A stretch of 44,653 bases of DNA from Lachnospiraceae bacterium (GCA_022510605.1 JAFLTB010000013.1:1-44653); one strand, 5' to 3'; shown: positions 1 through 8,449, counted from the first letter of the stretch. Notes: generated from the letters alone by a model not told the origin. Made by a program: numbers and translations.

Positions 1-438
1 TTTACGAACCTTGTTTGCCTTCTCGGCGATACCGATGGCACCCTCTGCTGCTGCAAAGGACTCATGTCCGGCAAGGAAGCAGAAACACTCAGTCTCTTCC
101 TCTAAGAGCATTTTTCCAAGGTTTCCATGGCCTAAGCCTACCTTACGGGTATCGGCAACGGAGCCAGGAATACAGAAGGCCTGTAAGCCCTCGCCGATGG
201 CTGCTGCTGCGTCGGCTGCTCTTTTACATCCCTTTTTAATTGCAATCGCCGCACCTACCGTATAAGCCCAGCACGCATTTTCAAAACAAATTGGCTGGAT
301 GCCTTTAATCTGATCGTATACGTTCAGACCTGCATCCTTCGTAATCTTCTCTGCCTCTTCAATAGAGGAGATTCCATATTCGGCTAATACGCCATTAATT
401 TTATCTATTCTTCTCTCATAGGATTCAAATAATGCCAT
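1..438 (-). CDS. GGGtGRT family protein, N-terminal part (gene runs off the window)
   Basis: The minus-strand frame opens at the ATG ending at base 438, with GAGGAGG six or so bases upstream, and reads 146 codons to the window edge without a stop. The protein starts MALFESYERRIDKINGVLAE and continues with an alanine-rich, cysteine-containing segment. This resembles the N-terminus of the GGGtGRT family, whose members are about 330 residues and have no established biochemical role. The call is supported by the gene 18 bp upstream, a NifU-like scaffold protein that typically accompanies this family in anaerobic Clostridia. A role in iron-sulfur cluster handling is inference from that pairing. 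The C-terminal half, including the motif that names the family, lies outside the window. Confidence 0.75.
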   Translation of the reverse strand, partial: MALFESYERRIDKINGVLAEYGISSIEEAEKITKDAGLNVYDQIKGIQPICFENACWAYTVGAAIAIKKGCKRAADAAAAIGEGLQAFCIPGSVADTRKVGLGHGNLGKMLLEEETECFCFLAGHESFAAAEGAIGIAEKANKVRK

Positions 439-456
439 TCTCTCTTTCCTCCTCTA

Positions 457-1161
457 TTATTTAATCACTTCATCGGTTCTCGGGTCGATAATCTTCACAG
501 CATCGTCCACACGGCCATACTGTCCGCAGGATTTCTCATAGGCTGTATTCGGGTCATCTCCCTTTTTGATGAAGTCGGTCATTTTACCAAGACTAACAAA
601 TTTGTAACCAATAATCAGGTCATTTTCATCCAGGGCAATTCCTGTTACATAACCTTCTGCCATCTCCAGATAGCGAGGGCCTTTTTTCAATGTACCATAC
701 ATGGTACCAACCTGGGAACGAAGACCTTTTCCCAAATCCTCGAGACCAGCGCCAACGGCAAGACCGTCCTCGGAGAAGGCACTCTGGGAACGTCCATAAA
801 CAATCTGTAAGAACAACTCTCTCATGGCGGTGTTAATGGCATCGCACACAAGGTCTGTATTCAACGCTTCCATTACCGTACGTCCTGGAAGAATCTCTGC
901 TGCCATAGCAGCGGAATGTGTCATACCGGAGCATCCGATGGTCTCCACCAGTGCTTCCTGAATGATACCCTCTTTTACATTGAGCGTCAGCTTGCAGGCG
1001 CCCTGCTGAGGTGCACACCAGCCTACACCATGTGTAAAGCCAGAAATATCTTTCACTTCTTTTGCTTTTACCCATTTTGCTTCTTCTGGTATCGGTGCGC
1101 AACCGTGGTTTACGCCCTGAGCAACCGGGCACATGTTTTCTACTTCCTGTGAATAAATCAT
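457..1161 (-). CDS. NifU/IscU-like iron-sulfur cluster assembly scaffold protein
   Basis: The predicted protein has 234 residues and begins MIYSQEVENMCPVAQG. The start ending at 1161 is preferred over an ATG 23 codons upstream because AAAGGAG lies seven bases before it. Cysteines that could bind a cluster lie near the N-terminus (MCPVA, HGCAP), in GVGWCAPQQGACKL, in the typical scaffold segment ETIGCSGMTHSAAMAAE, and near the C-terminus (KSCGQYG). The CSGMTHSAAMA segment matches the cysteine loop of NifU N-terminal-like scaffolds, but the protein is longer than IscU (about 130 residues). The gene is 18 bp upstream of the GGGtGRT gene and is probably cotranscribed with it from the promoter just upstream. 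Its function as an Fe-S scaffold is inferred from the family; the specific client is unknown. Confidence 0.8.
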   Translation of the reverse strand: MIYSQEVENMCPVAQGVNHGCAPIPEEAKWVKAKEVKDISGFTHGVGWCAPQQGACKLTLNVKEGIIQEALVETIGCSGMTHSAAMAAEILPGRTVMEALNTDLVCDAINTAMRELFLQIVYGRSQSAFSEDGLAVGAGLEDLGKGLRSQVGTMYGTLKKGPRYLEMAEGYVTGIALDENDLIIGYKFVSLGKMTDFIKKGDDPNTAYEKSCGQYGRVDDAVKIIDPRTDEVIK

Positions 1162-1201
1162 GTCGTAACTCCTTTCAGAAATTTGTTCATATTCTTTGAA
1201 A

Positions 1202-1230
1202 ATAATACAATATTTTGGGTGGATTGTCAA
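1202..1230 (-). promoter_or_regulatory. Sigma-A type promoter of the NifU-like/GGGtGRT operon
   Basis: Read on the minus strand, a perfect TTGACA (1225-1230) is followed by a 17-bp spacer and TATTAT (1202-1207). The -35 box overlaps the stop codon region of the preceding gene. Transcription would begin near 1195, about 35 bases before the NifU-like start codon. It is one of the best promoter matches in the window and suggests strong expression. Confidence 0.75.
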
Positions 1231-1901
1231 TGTTTGTCACGCTTTTCCGCCACTTCTCCCTGCTTTTTGTAAATACTGCGGGCCGGAACATACCCACGCA
1301 CCATGGACAGGGGATAAATATTGGTGTCCGGGCCGATGACGGAACCCGGATTCAGGATGGAGCCGCAGCCCACTTCCACATTGTCCCCCAGAATCGCACC
1401 CATTTTTTTCAGATTGGTCTTTACTCTCTGGCCCTCCACATTGATTTCCACCAGCGTCTTGTCTGATTTTACATTGGAGGTAATGGAACCGGCTCCCATA
1501 TGGGATTTATAGCCCAGAATAGAATCCCCCACATAGTTGTAATGGGGTACCTGCACATTGTCAAAGAGAATCACATTTTTGAGTTCCGTAGAATTGCCCA
1601 CCACGGCATTTTTTCCCACAATGGCATTGCCCCGGATAAAGGCACAGTGGCGAATCTCTGCCCCTTCATCGATGATAACCGGGCCGTTTATGTTGGCAGT
1701 AGGGGCTACTGTAGCGGATTTGGCAATCCAGATGTCTTCCCCTCTCTGCTCGAAGATTTCTTCGGAAAGACTGCTGCCCAGTTCCCGGATAAAACTGCCG
1801 ATTTTCGGTAATACCTCATAGGGATATGTAATGCCTGAAAAAATATCGGCGGCAACGGTATTGGTTACGTCAAATAATGCGTCAATTGTAATTTGCTGCA
1901 T
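1227..1901 (-). CDS. Left-handed beta-helix (hexapeptide repeat) protein, nucleotidyl/acyltransferase-like
   Basis: A 224-residue protein starting MQQITIDALFDV. This start is chosen because GGAGGG sits seven bases upstream; the frame is open for 17 more codons. After about 60 residues of helix, hexapeptide repeats run from about residue 65 to 205 (for example IAKSATVAPTANINGPVII and IGPDTNIYPLSMVRG), giving the left-handed parallel beta-helix seen in GlmU C-terminal domains and sugar acyltransferases. The segment YVGDSILGYKSHMGAGSITS resembles the GlmU acetyltransferase region. No uridylyltransferase domain is present, so it is at most the acyltransferase half or a binding protein. The substrate cannot be told from the sequence. 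It lies upstream of the NifU-like gene with 65 bp between them, but that gene has its own promoter. Confidence 0.75.
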   Translation of the reverse strand: MQQITIDALFDVTNTVAADIFSGITYPYEVLPKIGSFIRELGSSLSEEIFEQRGEDIWIAKSATVAPTANINGPVIIDEGAEIRHCAFIRGNAIVGKNAVVGNSTELKNVILFDNVQVPHYNYVGDSILGYKSHMGAGSITSNVKSDKTLVEINVEGQRVKTNLKKMGAILGDNVEVGCGSILNPGSVIGPDTNIYPLSMVRGYVPARSIYKKQGEVAEKRDKH

Positions 1902-1979
1902 GATTTCCCTCCTGCGGTTTGTTTTCTCTTCCAATTCTACACTGTATTGCAAAAGGGCGCAAGATAGAATAGAATTTTA

Positions 1980-2048
1980 CTAAAAAAATGATGCCATGAG
2001 CGGCAGGGTAACAACCGAAAGCAGGGTGGAATAAGCCAGTTCCTCATA
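1980..2048 (-). pseudogene. C-terminal remnant of an AEC (auxin efflux carrier) type permease
   Basis: Just downstream of the DegV-fused kinase, in a frame shifted by one base from its stop, the minus strand reads EELAYSTLLSVVTLPLMASF and then a TAG stop at 1980-1982. This hydrophobic tail resembles the last transmembrane helix of AEC-family permeases, which commonly end in a TLLS-hydrophobic-TLPL motif. No start codon, ribosome site or remaining permease sequence precedes it; the frame runs into the kinase gene. It looks like the leftover of a permease gene replaced or deleted when the signalling operon came to lie here. The stretch is short, so the identification is tentative. Confidence 0.45.
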
Positions 2049-4746
2049 TTTTATTATAGACCTTACCATCCACCTTGGTCAGATAGGACAGTCCCATGGA
2101 GCCAAGCCCGCCGTTGCAGGAACAGGATACAGAAGCTCTTTCCACAATCACATTTTCAAATGGAATATATTTTAGTATTTCATTTACAAATTCTTCCTGT
2201 TGTTTTATAGTACAGCCCGCATGGCTGATAAATACTACCCTTGTATCAATCCGGCTCTTTCTGCGCAGCAGTTTGTGGATGAATCGTTTCTTTGCTCTGT
2301 CCAGATTTCCTGTGTGGAATCCTGCTATTTTAAGACTGTTCTGGCGCATCCGCAAAACGGGATGCAGATTCAGTATGTCGAAAACGGATGCCAGCCTTTT
2401 GCCCACGTAGCCGCTGGCAGCAAAACTCTGCATATCAGGCATGAGAAATGCGGTCGTAATTTGCTGCTTTAATATTTCAAGTTCCTGACAAAGTTCCTCC
2501 ACCTGATTACAGCCGTTGCGGAGCAGACGACTGGCCGCTAATACCAGCAGGCCTTCTCCACAGGAAATATGCCCTCCGTCAATGACATGCACATGGTCAA
2601 ACCCTTCCGCTGCACGGGCCGCTCTCTCGAAACTATCGCCGGTCCCCGAAGCCATGGAAATATGGATTACCTCTTCTGCCTCCGTAAGTGCTTCCGAATA
2701 AAAAGCCTCATAGTCTTCTACCGGTGCACTGACAGCCACTGCCCTGCTTCCCTGGTGGGACAGGTGGCGCGACAAATTGTCTGCATCGATTTCCAGCGTA
2801 TCACGGAAAAGACCTCTTTCTGTTTCGATATATAAATAGAGCACCTTTAAATCATAGTATCCTATATATTTCCTGGATAAGTCGCTGACGCAGTCTGTAG
2901 AAATCTGTATCTTTTTGTGCTTTCTTCGGAGTGGCATCTGTGAGATTGCTGCCGCTGTGCTGTATTCCTCTGCATTCATCTGATATTCAATCAGTTCCTC
3001 TGGCAGGAATTTAAGCACTTCTGCTTCCAGCAGACTGCTATCCACCGGTTTGGCCAGATACCCATCAAATCCATTTTCAAGATACATCTGCTTATCCTCT
3101 GCCGAGGAGTTGGCAGTTACTATAATTACCGGCGTCTGGAAGCCCAGCCCGCTTTCCTGCCGGCGAAGTTCTTTCAAGACTTCCTCTCCGTCCATGCCTG
3201 GCATCCTACTGTCAAGAAGAATCACATTGTATACCTTTTTCTTTACCATCTCCAGACACTCTCCACCATTTCTGGCCGTATCAACTTGAACCTTGGTGGC
3301 ACGCAGCAGTTTGCTGATGACCATCAGGTTGCTTTCATTATCATCCACAACAAGAACCTTTGCCATTGGTGCCTCAAAGCTCTGTTTATAATGCCCACGC
3401 TGGCTGCTCTGCAACCTTCGCAGGTGATTTACATGACCAATCGGCCTGTTATCCACCACAAACTGCTCTAAAGTCACAGTAAATACAGAACCCTGCCTGT
3501 AAATACTGTCAACAGTAATTGTACCTCCCATCAGACTGACTAACTGCTTCGTAATGGCAAGTCCCAGTCCGCTTCCCTCTATTTTACGGTTCTTTTCCTT
3601 GTCTATTCTTTTAAAATAATCGTATAGGGATTCCAAATCTTCTTTTTTGATGCCAATCCCCGTATCGCTGACAGAAATTGTCAGTCGCTCCATACCATCA
3701 GAGGTCTGCTCACCCCGTACAGAAAAAATCACAGAACCTTTCTGCGTGTATTTTGCTGCATTGGTCAACAGGTTAATCAGAATCTGCTTAATGCGCACTT
3801 CATCTCCCCGCAGTACGGCAGGCAGGTCACTGTCAATATTGATTATAAAATCCAGATCCTTCTCACTCATACGAACCTGCATTAATCCCACCACATCTTC
3901 AAACAACTCCCGTGTCTGATACGATACCGGAACAATGGACATGCGGTCGCTGGCAATCTGTGAAAAGTCCAGAATATCATTTATCAAAGTCAACAGAATT
4001 TTACTTGCATTTTTCACCTTCAGGGCATCTTCTGCCACTTCATCGGAAATATCTTCCCGTAATATCATCTCATTTAATCCGATAATGGTATTAATCGGAG
4101 TTCGAATCTCATGACTCATATTGGCAAAAAAAGCATCCTTGGATTTACCGATTTTTTCAATTTCGTCTTTCTGCATTAATGTGCGGCTCTTCTCCCACTC
4201 GTAGGAACGAATCTGGAACCGCATAATAAGCCCTACCGCAACTCCTACGACTATAACAGCAAATACGGAATCATAATAAATAGCTGCCTTTGAGCCAAGG
4301 GGTACAATTAAATCTGAATGAAAATATGCATACACATAGGTAGCAATATCTGTCAGAACTGCCAAAAGAAGAAAAATGAGAAGTTTGATTCCCCGGTACA
4401 TAATAAAAATATAGAGAATACCAAGAACAAACCATGTAGTCGCGCCGCCATTAATTCCACCGCTGGAAAAGAACACCAGTGGAAATATACCGCAGATAAC
4501 CGTTACGGCAAATAATACGGATGCAAAACCCACCTTATGATACTTGAATGTGGCTACCATGGAAATTAATATAATGACAAGCACTCCAAAAATAGGAATG
4601 GAATTGCTTAAGGGATCGTTCAACGCAAACCCTGCCACAATCCCGGCACAAGACACTGTCAGAGCCACTATTAAACTCAACCGGAACAGTCTCTCTCTTA
4701 TATCTGCCGCCCCTTTATAAATTACCTCTTTTATTTTTTTCAGCAT
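2044..4746 (-). CDS. Membrane hybrid histidine kinase with receiver and C-terminal DegV (fatty-acid-binding) domain
   Basis: A 900-residue protein. Residues 22-177 hold about six transmembrane helices. HisKA follows with SHEIRTP, putting the phosphoryl-accepting histidine at H212. The HATPase region (about 315-430) has the N box around N325-N329, DTGIGI (361-366) and GSGLGL (391-396). A receiver (462-582) has acidic pair D468/D469, phospho-acceptor D512, T544 and K566. Residues 612-900 match the DegV/EDD fold: an opening STD, SAP at 673-675 where the family has TSxPS, SGT at 700-702, VIDGG, GYVGKR, HPVL and a closing GGLGSMG. DegV proteins such as FakB bind fatty acids. The TSxPS threonine is valine here, and the usual late histidine is replaced by a CxC (C875, C877). 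The start has GAGGATAAG before it. It is last of four genes, 7 bp from its neighbour. A lipid-sensing role is inference. Confidence 0.88.
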   Translation of the reverse strand: MLKKIKEVIYKGAADIRERLFRLSLIVALTVSCAGIVAGFALNDPLSNSIPIFGVLVIILISMVATFKYHKVGFASVLFAVTVICGIFPLVFFSSGGINGGATTWFVLGILYIFIMYRGIKLLIFLLLAVLTDIATYVYAYFHSDLIVPLGSKAAIYYDSVFAVIVVGVAVGLIMRFQIRSYEWEKSRTLMQKDEIEKIGKSKDAFFANMSHEIRTPINTIIGLNEMILREDISDEVAEDALKVKNASKILLTLINDILDFSQIASDRMSIVPVSYQTRELFEDVVGLMQVRMSEKDLDFIINIDSDLPAVLRGDEVRIKQILINLLTNAAKYTQKGSVIFSVRGEQTSDGMERLTISVSDTGIGIKKEDLESLYDYFKRIDKEKNRKIEGSGLGLAITKQLVSLMGGTITVDSIYRQGSVFTVTLEQFVVDNRPIGHVNHLRRLQSSQRGHYKQSFEAPMAKVLVVDDNESNLMVISKLLRATKVQVDTARNGGECLEMVKKKVYNVILLDSRMPGMDGEEVLKELRRQESGLGFQTPVIIVTANSSAEDKQMYLENGFDGYLAKPVDSSLLEAEVLKFLPEELIEYQMNAEEYSTAAAISQMPLRRKHKKIQISTDCVSDLSRKYIGYYDLKVLYLYIETERGLFRDTLEIDADNLSRHLSHQGSRAVAVSAPVEDYEAFYSEALTEAEEVIHISMASGTGDSFERAARAAEGFDHVHVIDGGHISCGEGLLVLAASRLLRNGCNQVEELCQELEILKQQITTAFLMPDMQSFAASGYVGKRLASVFDILNLHPVLRMRQNSLKIAGFHTGNLDRAKKRFIHKLLRRKSRIDTRVVFISHAGCTIKQQEEFVNEILKYIPFENVIVERASVSCSCNGGLGSMGLSYLTKVDGKVYNKI

Positions 4747-4753
4747 CTTATCC

Positions 4754-7516
4754 TCACCTTCTGTCCTTTAATCTTGATACGACTTCGGATGCAGATAAAT
4801 AATCCGACATCTCAATTTTATAAATAACAGTCTCCATCATCTCACTCAGGGAATGGCCACGGAAACTGCATTTTGATAAACGCTCTGCGATAGCGGTCAT
4901 CTGGTCATGGTCAAAGGCAAAGGCCGCATCCTCAAATTCCAGTGCAATTCTGTCCAGTTCTTCCTCCTCCAGCACTTCCAGTTCATTCTGAGATGCCTGC
5001 TCCTCCTGAGGCAGAAGAGTTCTGCTTTTCTTCATCATATCCAAAATCTGCGCATATTCCTCCATCATGGCGTCATGGTGCTCCAGAATATATTTTTCAT
5101 CATTACGCTTACCCGCAAGCTCCAGTTCCTTTGCCATACCGGACAGTTTTTCCACACCAACGCTCATCATTGTACTCTTCAGGGCATGTACAAGAGTTGT
5201 ATAATTCTTCCAATCCTTTGTCTCATAGAGTTGTCCTATTTTGTTCCGATCCTCTGGCCCTGCCATGCTTATCAGCCGTAAAACCTCAATATAATTTTCC
5301 AGACCGCCACAATATTGCAATCCCAGCTGTTCATTAAAGCTTTCCTCCGGTAAATCCGTATTACGCTTGTCAGCCTCCTGTCCCTTCTTAGGCTCCTCGG
5401 CCTTCCTCTCCTCTTTTTCTGTCGCCACAGTGTTTGCACTCTCTTCGACAGGTTGAAGTTTTTCCTGCGGAAGATTCCTCTTTAATACCCTCTCCAATAC
5501 GGATACTTCAATTGGTTTTGCTATAAAATCCTGAAATCCTTCGTTCAAAAACATCTCGCGCATACCGCCCACCGCATTGGCTGTTACAGCAATAATCGGA
5601 ATTTTTTTGAAGTAATTGCCCTGCTTCTGGCGAATCCGCTTTAATGTTTCAACCCCGTCCATCTCTGGCATCATATGATCCATAAGAACCGCATCATAAT
5701 TCATGCTTTCAATTTTGTCCAGTGCTTCTGCCCCACTGGTGGCTATGGCTGTCTGTATTTTATAGGGGCGAAGCAGGCCCTCCAGCACGCGGATATTCAT
5801 CAGGTTATCATCCACCACCAGTACAGTTATATCCGGTGCAATAAACTTACCCCGATGATAGTAACTTATATCCATTTCCTGTATCTTGTCTTCATCATTC
5901 AATGCCATAACAATTGGCAACACAAAGAACGGCTTATACAGGCGCCGGATTTTCGGATTGGATACCTCTTCATCATTGTGGCGTTCCAGAATTATCACGA
6001 CCTTTGTGGTCTCTGACATAGTATCAAAATATTCCCTGTCTTCTTCGTACTCCTCTATGCTGATAAAAACATGGGTAAATATCTCACGATCTGCCCTTCG
6101 CCTCAATTCCGCCAGGTTATGGCAGAAATGACACTTCACCTTCAACTGCACAATCATGTGGTATATTACCTTGCTATATGCTTCCCTGACCTCAGGATGG
6201 TCATATTTTTCCATATCAATGTAAATCGCTGCGTTTATACTCTCCCGATTCCGTACAACTGCAATCGGCGCAGGGTCCACCACCTTCTGTGGAATGACAA
6301 ATTGAATCTCACTCCCCCTGCCAAACTCACTGGAAACAGTAATAAAGCCACCCAGCATTTCCACCAGAGCCTGCGAAATCGCAAGGCCTAATCCCATACC
6401 CTCCTTCTGGCGATTCCGTTTCGTATCGACCTGCGTAAAACTGGTAAACAGTTTTTCCAGACTTTCCTTCTTCATACCGATACCAGTATCCTTGATACAT
6501 ACAATCAGATTAACACCATACGCTGCTTTTCTGGAACTGATATGAATGCTGACACAGCCCTCCACTGTAAATTTCAGGGCGTTATTCACCAGATTCATAA
6601 TAATTCTTCGGATTTTCTGCTCATCTCCCTTCAGACTGCTTGGAAGATTGACATCGCAGTCCACCAACAAATCAATGGGCTTCCCGCTTTTTCGTGCCAT
6701 GGACATATTGATAACATCATTTATGGTAGAGGTAATGTTATAGGTTTCCTCCACCAGTGTCATTTTCCCAGACTGCATTTCCGTAAAATCTAATACATCC
6801 GTAACAATGGACTGCAGACTGCGGCCAGCCGTCTGAATGCCAAATACATCCGCGCGCACCTGAGTCGTCAGTTCCTCACGGAGTATAATTTCACTCATGC
6901 CACAGATTGTATTGATTGGCGTACGAATTTCATGGCTGACATTTGCCAGAAAATCATCTTTGCTGCGCTCTGCTTCCTTCAGAGAATCAATAATCTGCGT
7001 CTGTTTTTCCATGCTCTCCAGACGCTTTTTATTAAGAACATATACAACGTATTCAATAAAAAAAACGGAAACAATTTCTAAAACTGTTTGAAGAATTTTT
7101 TCTCCAGATGAAAAATCTATGGTCTGCCTAATGAAAAGATGATAGACATCCAAAAAAATAGATACGATAACCGTTATATAAATAATTTCCGGTATACCGT
7201 AAAATACAAACATTACGGCAAAAACTAAAAGAATGGGTGCCGTCATAGACAAACTTGCCGTGCCTACGGACCAAAGTATAACACCCATCTGCATCAGACT
7301 TGCTGTGGCATACGCACGGAAGGAAAATGTCTGCATTCTGGTATAATACATGATAAAGCCAAACAGCCAGCCCGCATCTGTAAGCAGTGCCAGCCAATTC
7401 GACCATTCGCTTCTTATGGCAATAATCGTCATTGCCACGCTACATACAAAATAGAACAACAGCATGATTTTTTCTATTCTCAATTGTTCCTTTATTTGAG
7501 CGTTCTCTTCCGGCAT
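4754..7516 (-). CDS. Membrane hybrid histidine kinase with pseudo-receiver, receiver and HPt domains
   Basis: A 920-residue protein. About six transmembrane helices lie between residues 15 and 162, followed by a short coiled coil. The HisKA domain has SHEIRTP with H195. The HATPase domain spans about 295-410 (NxxNNALKF near 308, DTGIGM, GMGLGL). Residues 424-540 look like a receiver in outline and end in a K-P (K528), but lack the acidic pocket and phospho-acceptor, so this is probably a pseudo-receiver. A canonical receiver (563-682) has D569/D570, D613, T645 and K667. After a charged linker, an HPt helical bundle (about 725-830) carries LVHALKS with H777. The set H195, D613, H777 supports an intramolecular relay that could pass phosphate to the single-receiver proteins encoded upstream. 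GGAGG precedes the start. Ten bp separate it from the upstream gene. Confidence 0.9.
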   Translation of the reverse strand: MPEENAQIKEQLRIEKIMLLFYFVCSVAMTIIAIRSEWSNWLALLTDAGWLFGFIMYYTRMQTFSFRAYATASLMQMGVILWSVGTASLSMTAPILLVFAVMFVFYGIPEIIYITVIVSIFLDVYHLFIRQTIDFSSGEKILQTVLEIVSVFFIEYVVYVLNKKRLESMEKQTQIIDSLKEAERSKDDFLANVSHEIRTPINTICGMSEIILREELTTQVRADVFGIQTAGRSLQSIVTDVLDFTEMQSGKMTLVEETYNITSTINDVINMSMARKSGKPIDLLVDCDVNLPSSLKGDEQKIRRIIMNLVNNALKFTVEGCVSIHISSRKAAYGVNLIVCIKDTGIGMKKESLEKLFTSFTQVDTKRNRQKEGMGLGLAISQALVEMLGGFITVSSEFGRGSEIQFVIPQKVVDPAPIAVVRNRESINAAIYIDMEKYDHPEVREAYSKVIYHMIVQLKVKCHFCHNLAELRRRADREIFTHVFISIEEYEEDREYFDTMSETTKVVIILERHNDEEVSNPKIRRLYKPFFVLPIVMALNDEDKIQEMDISYYHRGKFIAPDITVLVVDDNLMNIRVLEGLLRPYKIQTAIATSGAEALDKIESMNYDAVLMDHMMPEMDGVETLKRIRQKQGNYFKKIPIIAVTANAVGGMREMFLNEGFQDFIAKPIEVSVLERVLKRNLPQEKLQPVEESANTVATEKEERKAEEPKKGQEADKRNTDLPEESFNEQLGLQYCGGLENYIEVLRLISMAGPEDRNKIGQLYETKDWKNYTTLVHALKSTMMSVGVEKLSGMAKELELAGKRNDEKYILEHHDAMMEEYAQILDMMKKSRTLLPQEEQASQNELEVLEEEELDRIALEFEDAAFAFDHDQMTAIAERLSKCSFRGHSLSEMMETVIYKIEMSDYLSASEVVSRLKDRR

Positions 7517-7526
7517 CCTTTTCCTC

Positions 7527-7946
7527 CTATCCCATTTCTGACAATCTTTTCATTGCCTCGGCTAATTTTAAGCGCACACTAACGCGCGCCTTGACTACCT
7601 CGGGGATAAACGGCTTCGTCACATAATCCTCACCACCCATTTCAAATGCTCTGGCGATATCCTCGGAGTTCTCAAAGGCAGAAATGAAAATAACCGGTAC
7701 ATTTCTCGTGTCCGAGTTCCCCTTTAATCTTCTGCAGACTTCAAACCCATCCATCTCCGGCATGGAGACATCCAGAAGAACCAGTTCAGGATTACATCGG
7801 GAAAAAACCTTTAGTGCCTGTGCACCACTTTCTGCCAATACTGGCTGGTATCCCATTTCCATGATGATGTTTCTAAGTATAAAACGGTGACTTTCCGCAT
7901 CATCTACAATCAGAATCCGTGATTTTTGCGAACTCGTTCCTTCCAT
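7527..7946 (-). CDS. Single-domain response regulator (receiver with helical C-terminal stub)
   Basis: A 139-residue protein starting MEGTSSQKSRILIVDD. Two adjacent ATGs (ending at 7949 and 7946) follow GGGAGG; the second has the better five-base spacing. The receiver has the acidic DD pair, phospho-acceptor D in LLDVSMPEMDG, a serine in place of the usual threonine in FISAFE, and the lysine in VTKPF. The ending GGEDYVTKPFIPEVVKARV with a short charged helix is typical of receivers that precede an output domain, but here the protein stops after about 15 residues. It therefore probably acts as a phosphate carrier or through protein contact. It lies 25 bp after the first receiver gene and 10 bp before the HPt-containing kinase. 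Confidence 0.88.
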   Translation of the reverse strand: MEGTSSQKSRILIVDDAESHRFILRNIIMEMGYQPVLAESGAQALKVFSRCNPELVLLDVSMPEMDGFEVCRRLKGNSDTRNVPVIFISAFENSEDIARAFEMGGEDYVTKPFIPEVVKARVSVRLKLAEAMKRLSEMG

Positions 7947-7971
7947 CATAACCTCCCTATGATGCAGATTG

Positions 7972-8334
7972 CTATTGGGCCAGTACCCTCTCCACCGTCT
8001 CAAGCAGACGACTCTGCTGTACCGGCTTCAACAGATACCCCTGTGGCCGGTGTATCAGTACCTCTTCCACTTTCTTCCGTCCATCTACTCCTGTGAGGAA
8101 AACAACCGGAATATTCTTCGTCTCATCCTGCTCCTGTAGCTGCCGAAAGGTTTCCTTTCCGCTCATAATTGGCATGTCATAATCCAGCAGAATCAAATCT
8201 GGCAGCTCTCTTTTCGCAATGGCCAGACCTTCCATGCCGGAGGTGGCCATTATCGTTTCGTACTTATTCTGCAGCAGCCCCTGTAAAATTCTAAGCTGAA
8301 TCATGCTGTCATCAATCAATAAAATAGATTTCAT
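7972..8334 (-). CDS. CheY-like single-domain response regulator
   Basis: A 120-residue protein that is only a receiver domain: LLIDDS at the start, phospho-acceptor D in LILLDYDMPIMSG, threonine in VFLTGVDG and lysine in LLKPVQ. No DNA-binding or enzymatic domain follows, so output must be through protein interaction or phosphotransfer. It is the first gene of the four-gene signalling operon. An AGGATGG sequence lies about six bases before the ATG. Sequence similarity with the second receiver protein is low outside the fold, so they are probably not recent duplicates. Confidence 0.88.
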   Translation of the reverse strand: MKSILLIDDSMIQLRILQGLLQNKYETIMATSGMEGLAIAKRELPDLILLDYDMPIMSGKETFRQLQEQDETKNIPVVFLTGVDGRKKVEEVLIHRPQGYLLKPVQQSRLLETVERVLAQ

Positions 8335-8383
8335 TTCAAACCATCCTTTTTATGTAATATAGTAAAATCATTATTTTAACATA

Positions 8384-8389
8384 AGTATA
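8384..8389 (-). promoter_or_regulatory. Possible extended -10 promoter of the signalling operon
   Basis: On the minus strand TGTTATACT gives an extended -10 box (TATACT at 8384-8389) about 50 bases before the first receiver gene. No good -35 sequence is seen at the right distance, which is usual for extended -10 promoters. It lies in the only sizeable gap (115 bp) upstream of the operon. An AAGAATTCTT palindrome lies further upstream. Confidence 0.35.
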
Positions 8390-8449
8390 ACACAAAGCGC
8401 TCTGTAAGAAAAGCAAGAATTCTTCCTTCAAAAAAAATTTCTATCAGCC

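Noticed and set aside
8335-8449. Insertion element ends flanking the signalling operon
   Set aside because: No inverted repeats shared with the region around 1980-2045, no target duplication and no transposase gene were seen.
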